DNA from: JACVRX01 sp035697245
Lineage (GTDB): Bacteria; Actinomycetota; Actinomycetes; Jiangellales; Jiangellaceae
DNA: 26,152 bases
Reading direction: 5' to 3'
Assembly (NCBI GenBank): GCA_035697245.1
Contig: DASSDH010000041.1
Coordinates: forward strand, 1-26,152
Made by a program: the position numbers and the translations under genes. A model generated the notes under the pieces. That model ran no database searches. It worked only from the letters and a program-made list of their open reading frames with translations, and was not told the DNA's origin. Below are positions 1 to 8,005 of this stretch, in pieces; the stretch's first letter is position 1; every line of letters starts with the position of its first letter.

Positions 1-211
1 GGGCTATCGAGCCGGGAGGGCAACGCTGCTTCGAGTGCGACAAACCCTTCTTGAGCCTCTCCTGGCCCTAACGCGACGCCCGGCCCGCGCAGGCCAAATG
101 AGAGCCACACGACCAGCGTGGGCAGCCGAAAAGAGAGCGACCAGCCGGGCGCCAGGACCGAGCCTCGCCAGGTCCGGTCCTAGGAGCAATACAACAAGCA
201 GCCGATGAGCG

Positions 212-286
212 ACCGAAGATCACGTCGCGCAGAACTAGCATCGTCCACGGGTGGCCGAGCAACTCGATAGCGGGGTTGATCGCGCA
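212..286 (-). pseudogene. Remnant of an HxlR-type winged-helix regulator
   Basis: On the minus strand a short stretch reads like the start of the HxlR winged helix: a Cys-x-Ile-Asn pair, then ELLG, PWT and LVLRDVIFG. This follows the usual family pattern CPINxxLELLGDRWTLLVLRDMIFG. After FG the similarity stops in all three frames, and nothing upstream looks like a proper start. I read it as a truncated or frameshifted remnant rather than a working gene. HxlR regulators often lie beside oxidoreductases such as the reductase that follows on the other strand, so this may be the lost local regulator. The rest of positions 1-381 shows no convincing gene. Confidence 0.5.
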
Positions 287-381
287 TCCCGACCCCGGCG
301 GCCGATGAGAATCGGCGGTCACCCTGGTCGGTCTCCCTAGAACCGATTGCAAAGCGCCGTCACCAATCGAGGAGCGCGCGG

Positions 382-1014
382 ATGTCACTGACACGGATCC
401 ACAACTTGTCCATCTCCCTCGACGGCTTCGCCACCGGCGAGCCGCAGTCCGCCGATGCACCCTTCGGCCATGCGGGCGAGCGTCTGCACGAGTGGATGTT
501 CGGTACCCGGTTCTGGGACGCGGGCGGAACCGCCGGAGTCGACGACGCCTTCGCCGAGCGCCACAGTTACGGCATCGGCGCCGAGATCATGGGCGCCAAC
601 AAGTTCGGCCCGCCCGGCTGGCAGGACGACCCGGACTGGAAGGGCTGGTGGGGCCCGAACCCGCCGTTCCACACACCGACCTTCGTGCTCACCCACCGCC
701 CGCAGCCCCCGATCCAGATGGAGGGCGGCACCACCTTCCACTTCCTCGACGCCACCCCGGCCGAGGCGCTCGAGACCGCCCGCGCAGCAGCCGATGGCCA
801 GGACGTCCGGATCGGCGGCGGCCCCACCGTCGTACGCGACTTCCTCGCCGCCGCGCTCGTCGACCACATGCATCTCGTCCAGGTCCCGATCGTGCTCGGC
901 CGCGGCGTCCGCATCTGGGACGGCCTGGAGGCCCTCGAGGACGCCTACGACATCGAAGCCGTGTCCTCCCCCAGCGGCGTCACCCACCTCACGTTCACGC
1001 GCCAGGTCTCGTGA
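382..1014 (+). CDS. Dihydrofolate reductase family protein (RibD C-terminal-like)
   Basis: This 210-residue protein has the DHFR/RibD-C fold pattern seen in many actinobacterial stand-alone reductases. It has an N-terminal 'SLDGFATG' strand-loop near residue 12, a 'GANKFGPPGW' loop in the middle, 'PTFVLTH' and 'GGPTVVRDFLAAALVDHMHL' further on, and 'PIVLGRG' near the C-terminus. Family members are NADPH-dependent reductases of mostly unknown substrate; they are usually not essential DHFRs. The ATG at 382 follows an AGGAG-like site (cgaggagcg) at good spacing. It stands alone, with a broken HxlR-type regulator divergent upstream. The family call is firm and the substrate is unknown. Confidence 0.85.
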   Translation: MSLTRIHNLSISLDGFATGEPQSADAPFGHAGERLHEWMFGTRFWDAGGTAGVDDAFAERHSYGIGAEIMGANKFGPPGWQDDPDWKGWWGPNPPFHTPTFVLTHRPQPPIQMEGGTTFHFLDATPAEALETARAAADGQDVRIGGGPTVVRDFLAAALVDHMHLVQVPIVLGRGVRIWDGLEALEDAYDIEAVSSPSGVTHLTFTRQVS

Positions 1015-1185
1015 ACGCCGACACCGAACCGCAGGCCGTGCCCGGACAGCCGAGACTGACGAACGAGCGTTCGCGGACCTGCTCGGTCAAGGTCAACAAG
1101 CAGCTGGGGAAGGACGACCGCATAGCCCGTTGGGCAGACATCCGGATCTGGTGCAATCCGCGCGGTGCGTCATTCCGCCGCCAAG

Positions 1186-1222
1186 GAGACGGCCTCCCCG
1201 GATGTCCCGGGGAGGCCGTCTC
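1186..1222 (-). terminator. Perfect inverted repeat, likely transcription terminator of the XRE-cupin gene
   Basis: A perfect hairpin: the 16-nt arm gagacggcctccccgg (1186-1201), the 5-nt loop atgtc, and the exact complementary arm (1207-1222). It starts about 20 nt past the stop of the minus-strand XRE-cupin gene and also lies downstream of the plus-strand reductase, so it can serve both. No long U-tract is present, as is common in actinomycetes. Confidence 0.8.
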
Positions 1223-1242
1223 ACCGTGTCCGCCCGGATGTG

Positions 1243-1875
1243 TCAGCCGTCGCGGAGCGCGAACCACACGGCTGTGGCCGGTTCGGCCGTCTCGTTAGCC
1301 CAGTGGTGCGGCTGATCCCCGATGAACTGCAGGGAGTCGCCCTGGCCCAGCTCGTACCTGGTGCCGGCGATGTCGAAGACCAGGGCACCCTCGGTAACGA
1401 GAACCAGTTCCTCGCCGGGGTGCAGCATCGGCTTGTCCCCGCTGTTCGCGCCCGGGTCGACGGTGGCGACCGCGGCCGCGCCCTTGAAGTGCGCGTAGGG
1501 GCCGGAGATCCCGGCCAGGTGCAGACCCTGGTGCGGGGTGAACACCCCGCGACGCTCGTCGGAACGGGTCAACGTCGCGAGCTCGACCTGTCCGTCGTCG
1601 ACCTCGGTGAAGTAGCTGAGCGGCCGTTCCAGCGCCGCGGATATCTTCAGCAGCGTGGTGATCGTCGGCACCATGTCGTTGCGTTCGATCTTGTGGATCG
1701 CGGCTGCCGACACCTCGGCCCGTACCGCGAGCTGCTGCAGGGACAAGCGTTGTTCCCGGCGCAGCCGCTGCAGCTTGGGCCCGATCGAGCTGACGATCCC
1801 CTCGACGTGCTCGCCGACCTGAACTGCCCGCGCCGGACTTCGCTTGGCCTCCGCGACACGCTTGCGCTCAGCCAT
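1243..1875 (-). CDS. XRE-family regulator with C-terminal cupin domain
   Basis: This 210-residue protein has a helix-turn-helix at about residues 36-90 (LQRLRREQRLSLQQLA, then SAAAIHKIERN and TITTLLKISAAL) and a cupin_2 sensor domain at about residues 120-205 (LHPGEELVLVTEGALVF, GDSLQFIGDQPHHWAN). XRE-cupin proteins are usually local repressors or activators that sense a small metabolite and often control amine, amino-acid or nitrogen catabolism. I chose the ATG at 1875, preceded by gaggg, over the TTG two codons upstream. It is co-oriented with the carbamate kinase-fdrA-glycosyltransferase operon and 116 bp downstream of it, so it might regulate that cluster; this is inferred from position only. 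Confidence 0.88.
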   Translation of the reverse strand: MAERKRVAEAKRSPARAVQVGEHVEGIVSSIGPKLQRLRREQRLSLQQLAVRAEVSAAAIHKIERNDMVPTITTLLKISAALERPLSYFTEVDDGQVELATLTRSDERRGVFTPHQGLHLAGISGPYAHFKGAAAVATVDPGANSGDKPMLHPGEELVLVTEGALVFDIAGTRYELGQGDSLQFIGDQPHHWANETAEPATAVWFALRDG

Positions 1876-1991
1876 CCACAATCCCTCGACCCTGCCGGAC
1901 GTTCAGTTTGGTGTATGCGTCTGCACCGATGGTGGACACTACCGTCGTCCGTCAGCGTACTCGGTACATGTCGATCGCATTACTTTGTGGC

Positions 1992-3218
1992 TTATGCACC
2001 ACTTCGAGTGTGCCTGGTACGGACCGCCGGGCCGCTGTGGCTCGACATCGCCCAGATCTCGCCATACAGCGCCCGGTGCTCGGTTGCGGCCCGTTCCCAG
2101 CTGAACCGAGGCACCAGAGACCTCCCGCCGTCGATCAGACGTTCCCGAAGGGCACCGTCTGCGACCACCTCGAGCAGGCCGTCGGCCAGAGACTGCGGAT
2201 CACCGGTGGGGGTCAGGACCGCAGTCTCGTGGTCGGTCAGGTATTCGTGCAGTACCGGAATGTCGCTGGCGACCACGGGCAGGTCCGCGCTCATCGCCTC
2301 CAGGACGACGAGCCCCCAGCCCTCCTTCACCGACGGGAAGGCCAGCGCGTCCGCGCTGCGGTAGTACTCGTGCAGCGCGGTGTCGCTCACGGTCCCGGCC
2401 AGGATGACGTCACGTCCGAGCTCGAGGCCGAGTTCGGGCAGCATGGCCAAGGCCTCGTCGCGGTAGCCGCTGTAATCCTGGAACGAGTGACCGCCGACGA
2501 CCACCAGCGCAGGCGCGGGGTGGAGCTGCCTGGCCACGATCGCCATGGCCCGGAACAGCACGACACTGCCCTTGCGCGGCTCGATGCCGCCGACCGCGAG
2601 GAAGGTGAACCGGCCGGACAGCCCGAGCCCACGACGCACCGCGTCCCGGCGGGCGCGGCCGATCGGCGGGAAACGGCCGGCGTCGACGCCGTTGTGGATG
2701 ACCGTCGCGCTCAGGCCGTACTCGGACTGCAGCCGGGTTCGCCAGTCCTCGCTGACCACCACCAGGTGATCCGGCTCGACGACCGCTCGTCGTTGGCACT
2801 CGATCAGTGCGGCGGTGGTGAAGTCGTCGATGTGGTGGACCGTCCGCACCACCGTGACGTCGGCACCCGCATCGCGGACGCGAGCAGCGGCACGGGCGGA
2901 GATGCAGTCCTGCGTGTGAAAGACGTCGACCTCGTCGGCGATGGCCGCCAGCCCCTTCTCGAGCGCGTCGATCGACGCGAAGACCCGCTCCTCCAGCGCT
3001 GCTCGGTGTTCCGGTGCGGGCACGAGCGTGTACGGCGCCCGTACCGGCCGGTAGAAGCCCCGGTCCGGGTCACCGAGCGAGACGACCCGGGTCGGCATGC
3101 CGATCCGGACCATGGCCTCGGCCAGGGACACCGTGTGGACGACGCCTCCCCGCGGTTTGGTCGAGTAGCTGACCAGAGCGACCCGGGGTCGGTCCGACTG
3201 CCGGTTCGACGTCGTCAT
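1992..3218 (-). CDS. MSMEG_0565-type family 4 glycosyltransferase
   Basis: This 408-residue GT-B glycosyltransferase has the N-terminal signature SYSTKPRGGVVHTVSLAEA (residues 17-35), which is characteristic of the MSMEG_0565 family. The EX7E nucleotide-sugar motif is E299-G-W-G-L-V-V-L-E307, and the VGGIEPRKG linker lies near residue 209. Known family context: MSMEG_0565 proteins occur in most instances of the radical SAM/N-acetyltransferase/AIR-synthase 'nitrogen starvation' (Nit1C-type) cluster, and other members of that cluster are present in this window. Its ATG overlaps the fdrA stop (ATGA), so it is the third gene of the carbamate kinase-fdrA operon. The sugar donor and acceptor are unknown. 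Confidence 0.85.
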   Translation of the reverse strand: MTTSNRQSDRPRVALVSYSTKPRGGVVHTVSLAEAMVRIGMPTRVVSLGDPDRGFYRPVRAPYTLVPAPEHRAALEERVFASIDALEKGLAAIADEVDVFHTQDCISARAAARVRDAGADVTVVRTVHHIDDFTTAALIECQRRAVVEPDHLVVVSEDWRTRLQSEYGLSATVIHNGVDAGRFPPIGRARRDAVRRGLGLSGRFTFLAVGGIEPRKGSVVLFRAMAIVARQLHPAPALVVVGGHSFQDYSGYRDEALAMLPELGLELGRDVILAGTVSDTALHEYYRSADALAFPSVKEGWGLVVLEAMSADLPVVASDIPVLHEYLTDHETAVLTPTGDPQSLADGLLEVVADGALRERLIDGGRSLVPRFSWERAATEHRALYGEIWAMSSHSGPAVRTRHTRSGA

Positions 3219-4750
3219 AGTCGCCGGCCCGCCAGGGCGACCTCACCGGTCGCGACGGCGGCCGCCACCAGCGATGCCCGTGCCGCGGTCTCGGTGACGA
3301 TGCACCCCGCCTGCCGGAACCGGTCCCGCTGTGCGGCGAAGCCCTGCGGATCCTGCTCCGTTCCCAGCACGTAGGCCACGACCTGCGGCCCGCCGTCCGC
3401 CATCACGGCTTCACACGCGGGCGCCAGCACCGCGGCGGGATCGGGATTGGCGCCGTGCCCGAGAACAACGTCCAGGATGATCGCCGCCACCTGTGAGTCG
3501 GCGCCGTGTTCGCGCAGCGGGTCCAGGCGAGCCTCGGCGTCGATCATCGGGTGCGGCCTAGCCCTGGTGTACTCCTCCTCGCCGAGGTCGAGGCACTGGT
3601 GGGAACCGGGCGGCGCCGGCAGGCCCCACGCCTTCGTGATCGGCGCGTTCGACCGCACCTCCCCGAGGACGGGCCCGAGGATCACCTGCGACTCGAAGCA
3701 CAACGTCCCCCCGGAGAACAGGCCACGGACCAGCGATCTCCGCCCGGACAGCCGGTTCCGCGCCTGTGCCACCGTTGGCCCGATCGTCGAGACGGTGTCG
3801 GGAGCGGGGCGGCCGAGCACGCGCAACGTGGCGACCGCGGCGCCCTCCAGGGTGTCCGCGAGCACCACACCGTCGGGTGCGACGAACGCCAGGTCCAGTC
3901 CGATCAACCCGGCCACCATCGGAGTGTCCCCGGCGGCGTCGATGACCTTCGCGGCGATGGCGGCCGCGGGCGGCTTCGACACGAGCAGTATGACGTCGGT
4001 GCCGCGGTCGGCGCGCAGCGCGCTGATCGCCGACAGAGCCATCCGGCCGCCTACGTCGTCGGCCAGGTCTCTTCCGCCGAGGCCGAGAACCTGGCTCACG
4101 CCCACTCCCCATCGGTCGAGCAGGGACATGACCTCCTGTGCCCCGGTGCCGGCCGCCGCCACGACACCGACTCGGCCAGGCTTCACGACGTTGGCGAAGC
4201 CGAGGCCGACTCCGGCGATCATTGCGGTGCCGGCTCCCGGTCCCATGACCAGCAGACCTCGGTCTCGCGCATAATCCTTGAGCGCGACCTCCTTCTCGAG
4301 CGGAACGTTGTCGCTGAACAGCAGCACGTGGAGACCCCCGGCCAACGCCTGGTAGGCGGCCAGCGCCGCATACTCACCGGGAACGGAGATCACCGCCACG
4401 TTGGACTCCGGTTGCCGCTCGACGGCCTGACGCAGCGACCTGGGCAGGGCCGGTTCCCGTTCGTCGCCCTGGGGTCGCGCCGAGAAGACGGCGCGCTCAC
4501 CGGCGGCCAGGGCCTCGTTCGCAGTGTCCTCAGAGGCCGCCGTGACGACGACGACGAAGTCGTTGGCACCCGTGTCAGCGATCTCGCCGGGGTCGACGCC
4601 GCGATCGCGGAGGATCTCCATGTTGGCCGGTGTGCCCATGGCGGCGCTGGCCCAGTCGACACCGTCGAGCTCGCGCATCGCCCGAATGGCACCCAGTTGT
4701 GCGACCGAGTCCACGTAGGTGTCGCGGAATACCTTGATCGCGACATTCAC
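3215..4750 (-). CDS. fdrA: FdrA-family protein (acyl-CoA-synthetase-like subunit of oxamate-type transcarbamoylase)
   Basis: This 511-residue protein has the FdrA layout. An N-terminal domain (residues 1-110) has the FRDTYVDSVAQL start. A Rossmann/CoA-binding-like part carries VLLFSDNVPLEKEVALKDYA (143-162) and a glycine-rich GTGAQEV (201-207). A succinyl-CoA-synthetase-like C-terminal half follows. In E. coli, FdrA (AllF) works with YlbE (AllG, DUF1116) and YlbF (AllH) in oxamate carbamoyltransferase, and carbamate kinase then makes ATP. The motif usually GPDCGT reads GPGAGT here (170-175), so the substrate may differ. Its GTG at 4750 overlaps the carbamate kinase TGA (GTGA). A longer ORF in the same frame runs upstream to 5590 but only shadows the kinase. 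A DUF1116 partner is encoded at 14600-16015. Confidence 0.88.
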   Translation of the reverse strand: MNVAIKVFRDTYVDSVAQLGAIRAMRELDGVDWASAAMGTPANMEILRDRGVDPGEIADTGANDFVVVVTAASEDTANEALAAGERAVFSARPQGDEREPALPRSLRQAVERQPESNVAVISVPGEYAALAAYQALAGGLHVLLFSDNVPLEKEVALKDYARDRGLLVMGPGAGTAMIAGVGLGFANVVKPGRVGVVAAAGTGAQEVMSLLDRWGVGVSQVLGLGGRDLADDVGGRMALSAISALRADRGTDVILLVSKPPAAAIAAKVIDAAGDTPMVAGLIGLDLAFVAPDGVVLADTLEGAAVATLRVLGRPAPDTVSTIGPTVAQARNRLSGRRSLVRGLFSGGTLCFESQVILGPVLGEVRSNAPITKAWGLPAPPGSHQCLDLGEEEYTRARPHPMIDAEARLDPLREHGADSQVAAIILDVVLGHGANPDPAAVLAPACEAVMADGGPQVVAYVLGTEQDPQGFAAQRDRFRQAGCIVTETAARASLVAAAVATGEVALAGRRL

Positions 4751-5721
4751 GCCGTGACGTCCTCGCGGTCGAGCGTCGGCACGATCCGGGTACCGACCGA
4801 GGTGTCGTCGTCCCCCCGGAAGCGCAGCGTGGCTGCGGCCAGCGCCGCGGTGGTGACGACAGCCAGCCGCCCGCCCCGGCGGACGAATCGCGTCGCCGCG
4901 CGCATCTTCGGGCCCATGCTTCCCTCCGGGAACTGCCCGGCGGCAAGCTGGCGTTCGGCCTCGGCGACGTCGACGCGACCCAGCCGGCGTTGGGCGTCGG
5001 TTCCGAAGTCCACCATCACCGAGTCGACACCGGTGACGAGTACCAGGACGTCGGCATCGATCTGTATGGCCAGCTCTGCCGCGGCGTAGTCCTTGTCGAT
5101 GACCGCATCCACGCCGGCCCAGACATCTCCCTGACGGGTGACCGGGATTCCTCCGCCACCGTCGGCCACCACGACATGCCCGGCGTCCAACAGGCTGCGG
5201 AGCGCCTCGATCTCCACCAGACCTCGGGGCCGCGGTGAAGGGACGACGCGCCGGTATCCGCGGCCGCTGTCCTCGACGATCTGCCATCCGTTGCTCGCGG
5301 CGAGCCGCGTCGCCTCCTCCTTGGAGAAGAACGGCCCGATCGGCTTGGTCGGCCGCGTGAACGCAGGGTCGTCCGGATCGACGATGACGTGACTGAGTAC
5401 GCCCACGACGTGATGACGCCCGCCGCCGGCCTGGTGCAGCGCGATCGCGATGAGCGACCCCAGCTGGCCCTGCGTCATGGCGCCGAGGGCGAACAGCGGC
5501 ATCTGCGGAACGCTGTCGCGACCCCGGTCCTGCTGGATGGCCAGGTTGCCGACCTGCGGGCCGTTGCCATGGACGATGACTACCCGCCATCCGTCGTCGA
5601 GCAGCTCACAGATGGAGTGGGCCATGGCGTCGGCATTCGCGCGTTGCTGGTCGTAGGTACCGGCCTCGCCCTCAGCCGTGATGGCGTTGCCGCCCAGAGC
5701 GACCACTGCGGTTCCCGTCAC
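4747..5721 (-). CDS. arcC: Carbamate kinase
   Basis: This 324-residue amino-acid-kinase-fold enzyme would convert carbamoyl phosphate and ADP to ATP, CO2 and NH3. Family motifs appear in order: VVALGGNAI (6-14), VVIVHGNGPQVGN (about 46-58), KPIGPFFSKEEA, the VVADGGGGIPV nucleotide-binding loop, GVDAVIDKDYAAAELA and GSMGPKM near the C-terminus. Length is normal. It starts with GTG at 5721 after gagggacc. It is the first gene of the operon with fdrA and the glycosyltransferase. No arginine deiminase or ornithine carbamoyltransferase is nearby, so carbamoyl phosphate probably comes from an FdrA-type transcarbamoylase rather than from arginine. A TATGAT -10-like hexamer and a palindrome lie about 55-75 bp upstream. 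Confidence 0.95.
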   Translation of the reverse strand: MTGTAVVALGGNAITAEGEAGTYDQQRANADAMAHSICELLDDGWRVVIVHGNGPQVGNLAIQQDRGRDSVPQMPLFALGAMTQGQLGSLIAIALHQAGGGRHHVVGVLSHVIVDPDDPAFTRPTKPIGPFFSKEEATRLAASNGWQIVEDSGRGYRRVVPSPRPRGLVEIEALRSLLDAGHVVVADGGGGIPVTRQGDVWAGVDAVIDKDYAAAELAIQIDADVLVLVTGVDSVMVDFGTDAQRRLGRVDVAEAERQLAAGQFPEGSMGPKMRAATRFVRRGGRLAVVTTAALAAATLRFRGDDDTSVGTRIVPTLDREDVTA

Positions 5722-5778
5722 GGTCCCTCGATTCCTGGAGGTGGTGTCGGGCCTGTGCCTAGGCCGATTCGTTCATCA

Positions 5779-5793
5779 TACGATCGGTTCGTA
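5779..5793. promoter_or_regulatory. Palindromic operator candidate between divergent operons
   Basis: TACGA-TCGGT-TCGTA is a perfect 5-bp inverted repeat with a 5-bp spacer. It lies in the divergent region between carbamate kinase and the small-protein/radical SAM operon. It touches a minus-strand TATGAT hexamer (5780-5775) that could be the -10 box of the carbamate kinase promoter. Its minus-strand half TACGAACC recurs at 9076-9083 beside the ComA-like gene's -10 box. A repressor site is a reasonable inference; the regulator is unknown. Confidence 0.4.
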
Positions 5794-5851
5794 GACAATA
5801 GTGAACAGTGCATACTGCGACAAGACACGCCGACCGGCACGAGGTGACGCG

Positions 5852-6172
5852 ATGGCCGATCCCGCTCCGCGCACCCGCATCCCGCCCGATGCGGAGGCCC
5901 GGTTCACAGCGGCCGAGGCGCGGCTCTATCCGCTGGTCATGGTGGACCCCGATGCGTACGAACGCGCGGTGACCCTCACTGGGATGCTGTTGCAGGACCT
6001 GCGCTCGACCTGCGCGGACATCGACGCGGTGCTGCAGCGCCGGACGGCACTGCTGCCGCTCCTGACCGAGCCGACGGACCAGACGCGCCCCAGCCTCGCC
6101 GGGCTCAACCCCGAGACCCTGGTGGATGCGGCCTCCGGACTGCGATGTCGTGAACTGCAGGCGGGCCCTTGA
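5852..6172 (+). CDS. Small hypothetical protein, not recognised
   Basis: This 106-residue, mostly helical, soluble protein has no cysteines apart from two (one mid-protein, one near the end), no signal peptide and no membrane segment. The ATG at 5852 follows gaggtgacgcg, a good ribosome binding site; an in-frame GTG at 5801 is possible but lacks one. It lies between the divergent carbamate kinase and the radical SAM gene, and its last codons overlap the radical SAM -35 box. I do not recognise the family. The position suggests an accessory role in the radical SAM module. Codon use is typical of its neighbours, so I think it is real. Confidence 0.55.
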   Translation: MADPAPRTRIPPDAEARFTAAEARLYPLVMVDPDAYERAVTLTGMLLQDLRSTCADIDAVLQRRTALLPLLTEPTDQTRPSLAGLNPETLVDAASGLRCRELQAGP

Positions 6173-6214
6173 CAAAAGCGGGCGCAACGTTTGCTATGGG
6201 ACACAGATCGTGTC
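6169..6214 (+). promoter_or_regulatory. Promoter and operator candidate for the radical SAM gene
   Basis: A consensus -35 TTGACA (6169-6174) is followed after 17 bp by TGCTAT (6192-6197). This puts the transcription start near 6204, inside a perfect inverted repeat GACAC-AGATC-GTGTC (6200-6214). The repeat has the same 5-5-5 geometry as the palindrome at 5779-5793 but a different sequence. A repressor at the start site would fit. A strong ribosome binding site, gggagg, follows just before the ATG at 6239. Confidence 0.5.
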
Positions 6215-6238
6215 GATAAGTAAACGACTGGGAGGGTC

Positions 6239-7396
6239 ATGACCCCGCCGACCACTGCGGAGGAGCTCGCCTCCCTCGTTGTGGATCTTCAAGCCCGTGG
6301 GCTGCGGGTGGAGGCCCCCCTCGAACGGCGACAGGGCGGCGCCGGCCCCTCCGACTCGGGCATGTTGTGGGTCGGCGGCCTCCCGGTCACGGCTCCGACC
6401 GGCAACGCGGCAGCGGTGGACTCCCCGTACGTGCTGAAGGCCGAGGACGAGGGCTTCGCCATCTTCCGGGCCGGTACGCGGCTCGCCGGTGCGTCCACCC
6501 AACGCCGGCCCCGGTTCTACGACCTCACCACCACCGACGGCATCCCGTACTGGAAGATCGGACTGCTGCACCTGGACTCGTTCGCGAGCACGGTCGTCCA
6601 GACGTGCGCGTACTGGGGCAACGACAACCAGTGCAAGTTCTGTGGCATCGTGGTGTCCCTCGACTCCGGTCGGACCATCGTCAAGAAGAGTCCCGAGCAG
6701 CTGGCGGAGGTGGCCTGCGCGGCCAAGGAGCTCGACGGTGCCGTCGACGCCACCCTCACGACCGGAAGCTCCAACGGGATCGACCGCGGCGCCCGCTACG
6801 TCGCCCGCTGTGCCCAGGCCGTCAAGGCGGCCTCCGGGTTGCCGGTCGAGATCCAGTTCGAGCCCCCGCATGACCTCGACGTCATCGACGAGGTCGGCGA
6901 CATGGGCGTCGACGCGGTGGGCATCCACGTGGAGTCGTTCGACCCGGTGGTTCTCGCGCACGTGGCGCCGGCCAAGGCCCGGACCGGGATCGACCGCTAC
7001 TTCGACGCGTGGGAGCGTGCCGTGGCCGTATTCGGGGAAGGGCAGGTCTCCACTTACGTCATTCTGGGCATGGGTGAGGACCCCGAGCTGACCCTCGACG
7101 GCTGCCGGCGGGCCGTCGACATGGGTGTCTTCCCGTTCGTCGTGCCGTTCCGCCCGGTCGCGGGAAGCCTGATGGAGGACGTCCGGCCGCCCGACGCCAC
7201 CTACACCGAGCGCATCTACCGCTCGGTGGCCGGCTACATGGCGCTGCGCGGAATGGACTCCAGCGTCCCCAAGGCGGGCTGTGCACGGTGCCAGGCGTGC
7301 TCGGGTCTGAGCTCGGTGGAGTCGGCGTTGCGCGCCGGCGCGTCACCGCTGCTTCAGATCGGCCGCCGTCCGGAGCACCTGGCCGGCACGGCGTGA
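6239..7396 (+). CDS. MSMEG_0568-type radical SAM protein
   Basis: This 385-residue protein matches the radical SAM family found in the Nit1C-type cluster. The cluster-binding cysteines are spaced C123-x8-C132-x2-C135 instead of the usual CX3CX2C. A C-terminal C348-x2-C351-x2-C354 may hold an auxiliary Fe-S cluster. The barrel motifs TTGSSNG (174-180), EIQFEPPHDLDVIDE (204-218) and YVILGMGEDPE (273-283) fit radical SAM strands. The reaction is not known for the family. The ATG has a gggagg site, and the TGA overlaps the next gene's GTG, so it is coupled to the N-acetyltransferase. That pairing is the known family context. Confidence 0.93.
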   Translation: MTPPTTAEELASLVVDLQARGLRVEAPLERRQGGAGPSDSGMLWVGGLPVTAPTGNAAAVDSPYVLKAEDEGFAIFRAGTRLAGASTQRRPRFYDLTTTDGIPYWKIGLLHLDSFASTVVQTCAYWGNDNQCKFCGIVVSLDSGRTIVKKSPEQLAEVACAAKELDGAVDATLTTGSSNGIDRGARYVARCAQAVKAASGLPVEIQFEPPHDLDVIDEVGDMGVDAVGIHVESFDPVVLAHVAPAKARTGIDRYFDAWERAVAVFGEGQVSTYVILGMGEDPELTLDGCRRAVDMGVFPFVVPFRPVAGSLMEDVRPPDATYTERIYRSVAGYMALRGMDSSVPKAGCARCQACSGLSSVESALRAGASPLLQIGRRPEHLAGTA

Positions 7397-7980
7397 GCAC
7401 TCGGCCGGCGAGCGCAGCCAAGGCATCCGTGGTCGACCCGCGGGCGGCGGACCACACCCGGTCAGGCTCGCTCCGCGCGGCGGCGACCGTGTGCCGCGAG
7501 GCGCGAACCCGCGAGGAGTTGGCCGAGCACTTCCGGGTTCGGCATGTGGTGTTCGTTCTCGAGCAGTCGGTCTTCGTCGGGTCCGACCGGGACCAGCACG
7601 ACGAGGACGGATCCGCGATCCACCTGGTCGGGTACTGCGACGGGATCATCGCCGGCAGCGTCCGCCTGTACGAGCTCGATCGCTCGACCGGCATCTGGCA
7701 GGGGGATCGGCTGGCGGTCCTGCCGCCGTACCGGGTCGGTGGCCTCGGCGCTCCGCTGGTCCGTTGCGCCGTCGCCATCGCAGGCGCACGCGGCGGACGG
7801 ACGATGGTCGCGCACATCCAGCCGCCCAACGTCACGTTCTTCACCCGACTGGGATGGTCATCGGAGGGCGGGCCCGAGATTTACGTCGGCCTGCCGCACC
7901 AGCGGATGCGCATCTCGTTGCCGGCTCCGGACGTGGGTGCGGCGATCGCACGCTCCCTCGCTGCGGGCAGGCCGGCCTGA
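7393..7980 (+). CDS. MSMEG_0567/Sll0786-type N-acetyltransferase (GNAT)
   Basis: This 195-residue GNAT-fold protein carries the GDRLAVLPPYRVGGLGAPLV segment (105-123), in which R114-V-G-G-L-G is the acetyl-CoA pyrophosphate loop. NVTFFTRLGW (146-155) is the late GNAT helix-strand, and FVLEQSVFVG comes earlier. This is the nitrogen-starvation N-acetyltransferase that accompanies the radical SAM protein in Nit1C-type clusters. The GTG at 7393 overlaps the radical SAM stop (GTGA), and the conserved part begins about 27 residues later. A longer in-frame ORF from 7288 only shadows the upstream gene. The end is convergent with the AIR-synthase-like gene, 25 bp away. The substrate is unknown. Confidence 0.9.
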   Translation: MSTRPASAAKASVVDPRAADHTRSGSLRAAATVCREARTREELAEHFRVRHVVFVLEQSVFVGSDRDQHDEDGSAIHLVGYCDGIIAGSVRLYELDRSTGIWQGDRLAVLPPYRVGGLGAPLVRCAVAIAGARGGRTMVAHIQPPNVTFFTRLGWSSEGGPEIYVGLPHQRMRISLPAPDVGAAIARSLAAGRPA

Positions 7981-8005
7981 CGCCGTGGCCGGGTGGCAGC
8001 CCGCG

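Noticed and set aside
455..1315. Long open frames overlapping the DHFR-like gene on both strands
   Set aside because: They are low-complexity Arg/Pro/Ser-rich translations typical of shadow frames in high-GC DNA and have no family signature.
4751..5590. Upstream extension of the FdrA frame
   Set aside because: It lies wholly inside carbamate kinase and reads as Arg/Gly-rich shadow; the FdrA family similarity starts at the GTG at 4750.
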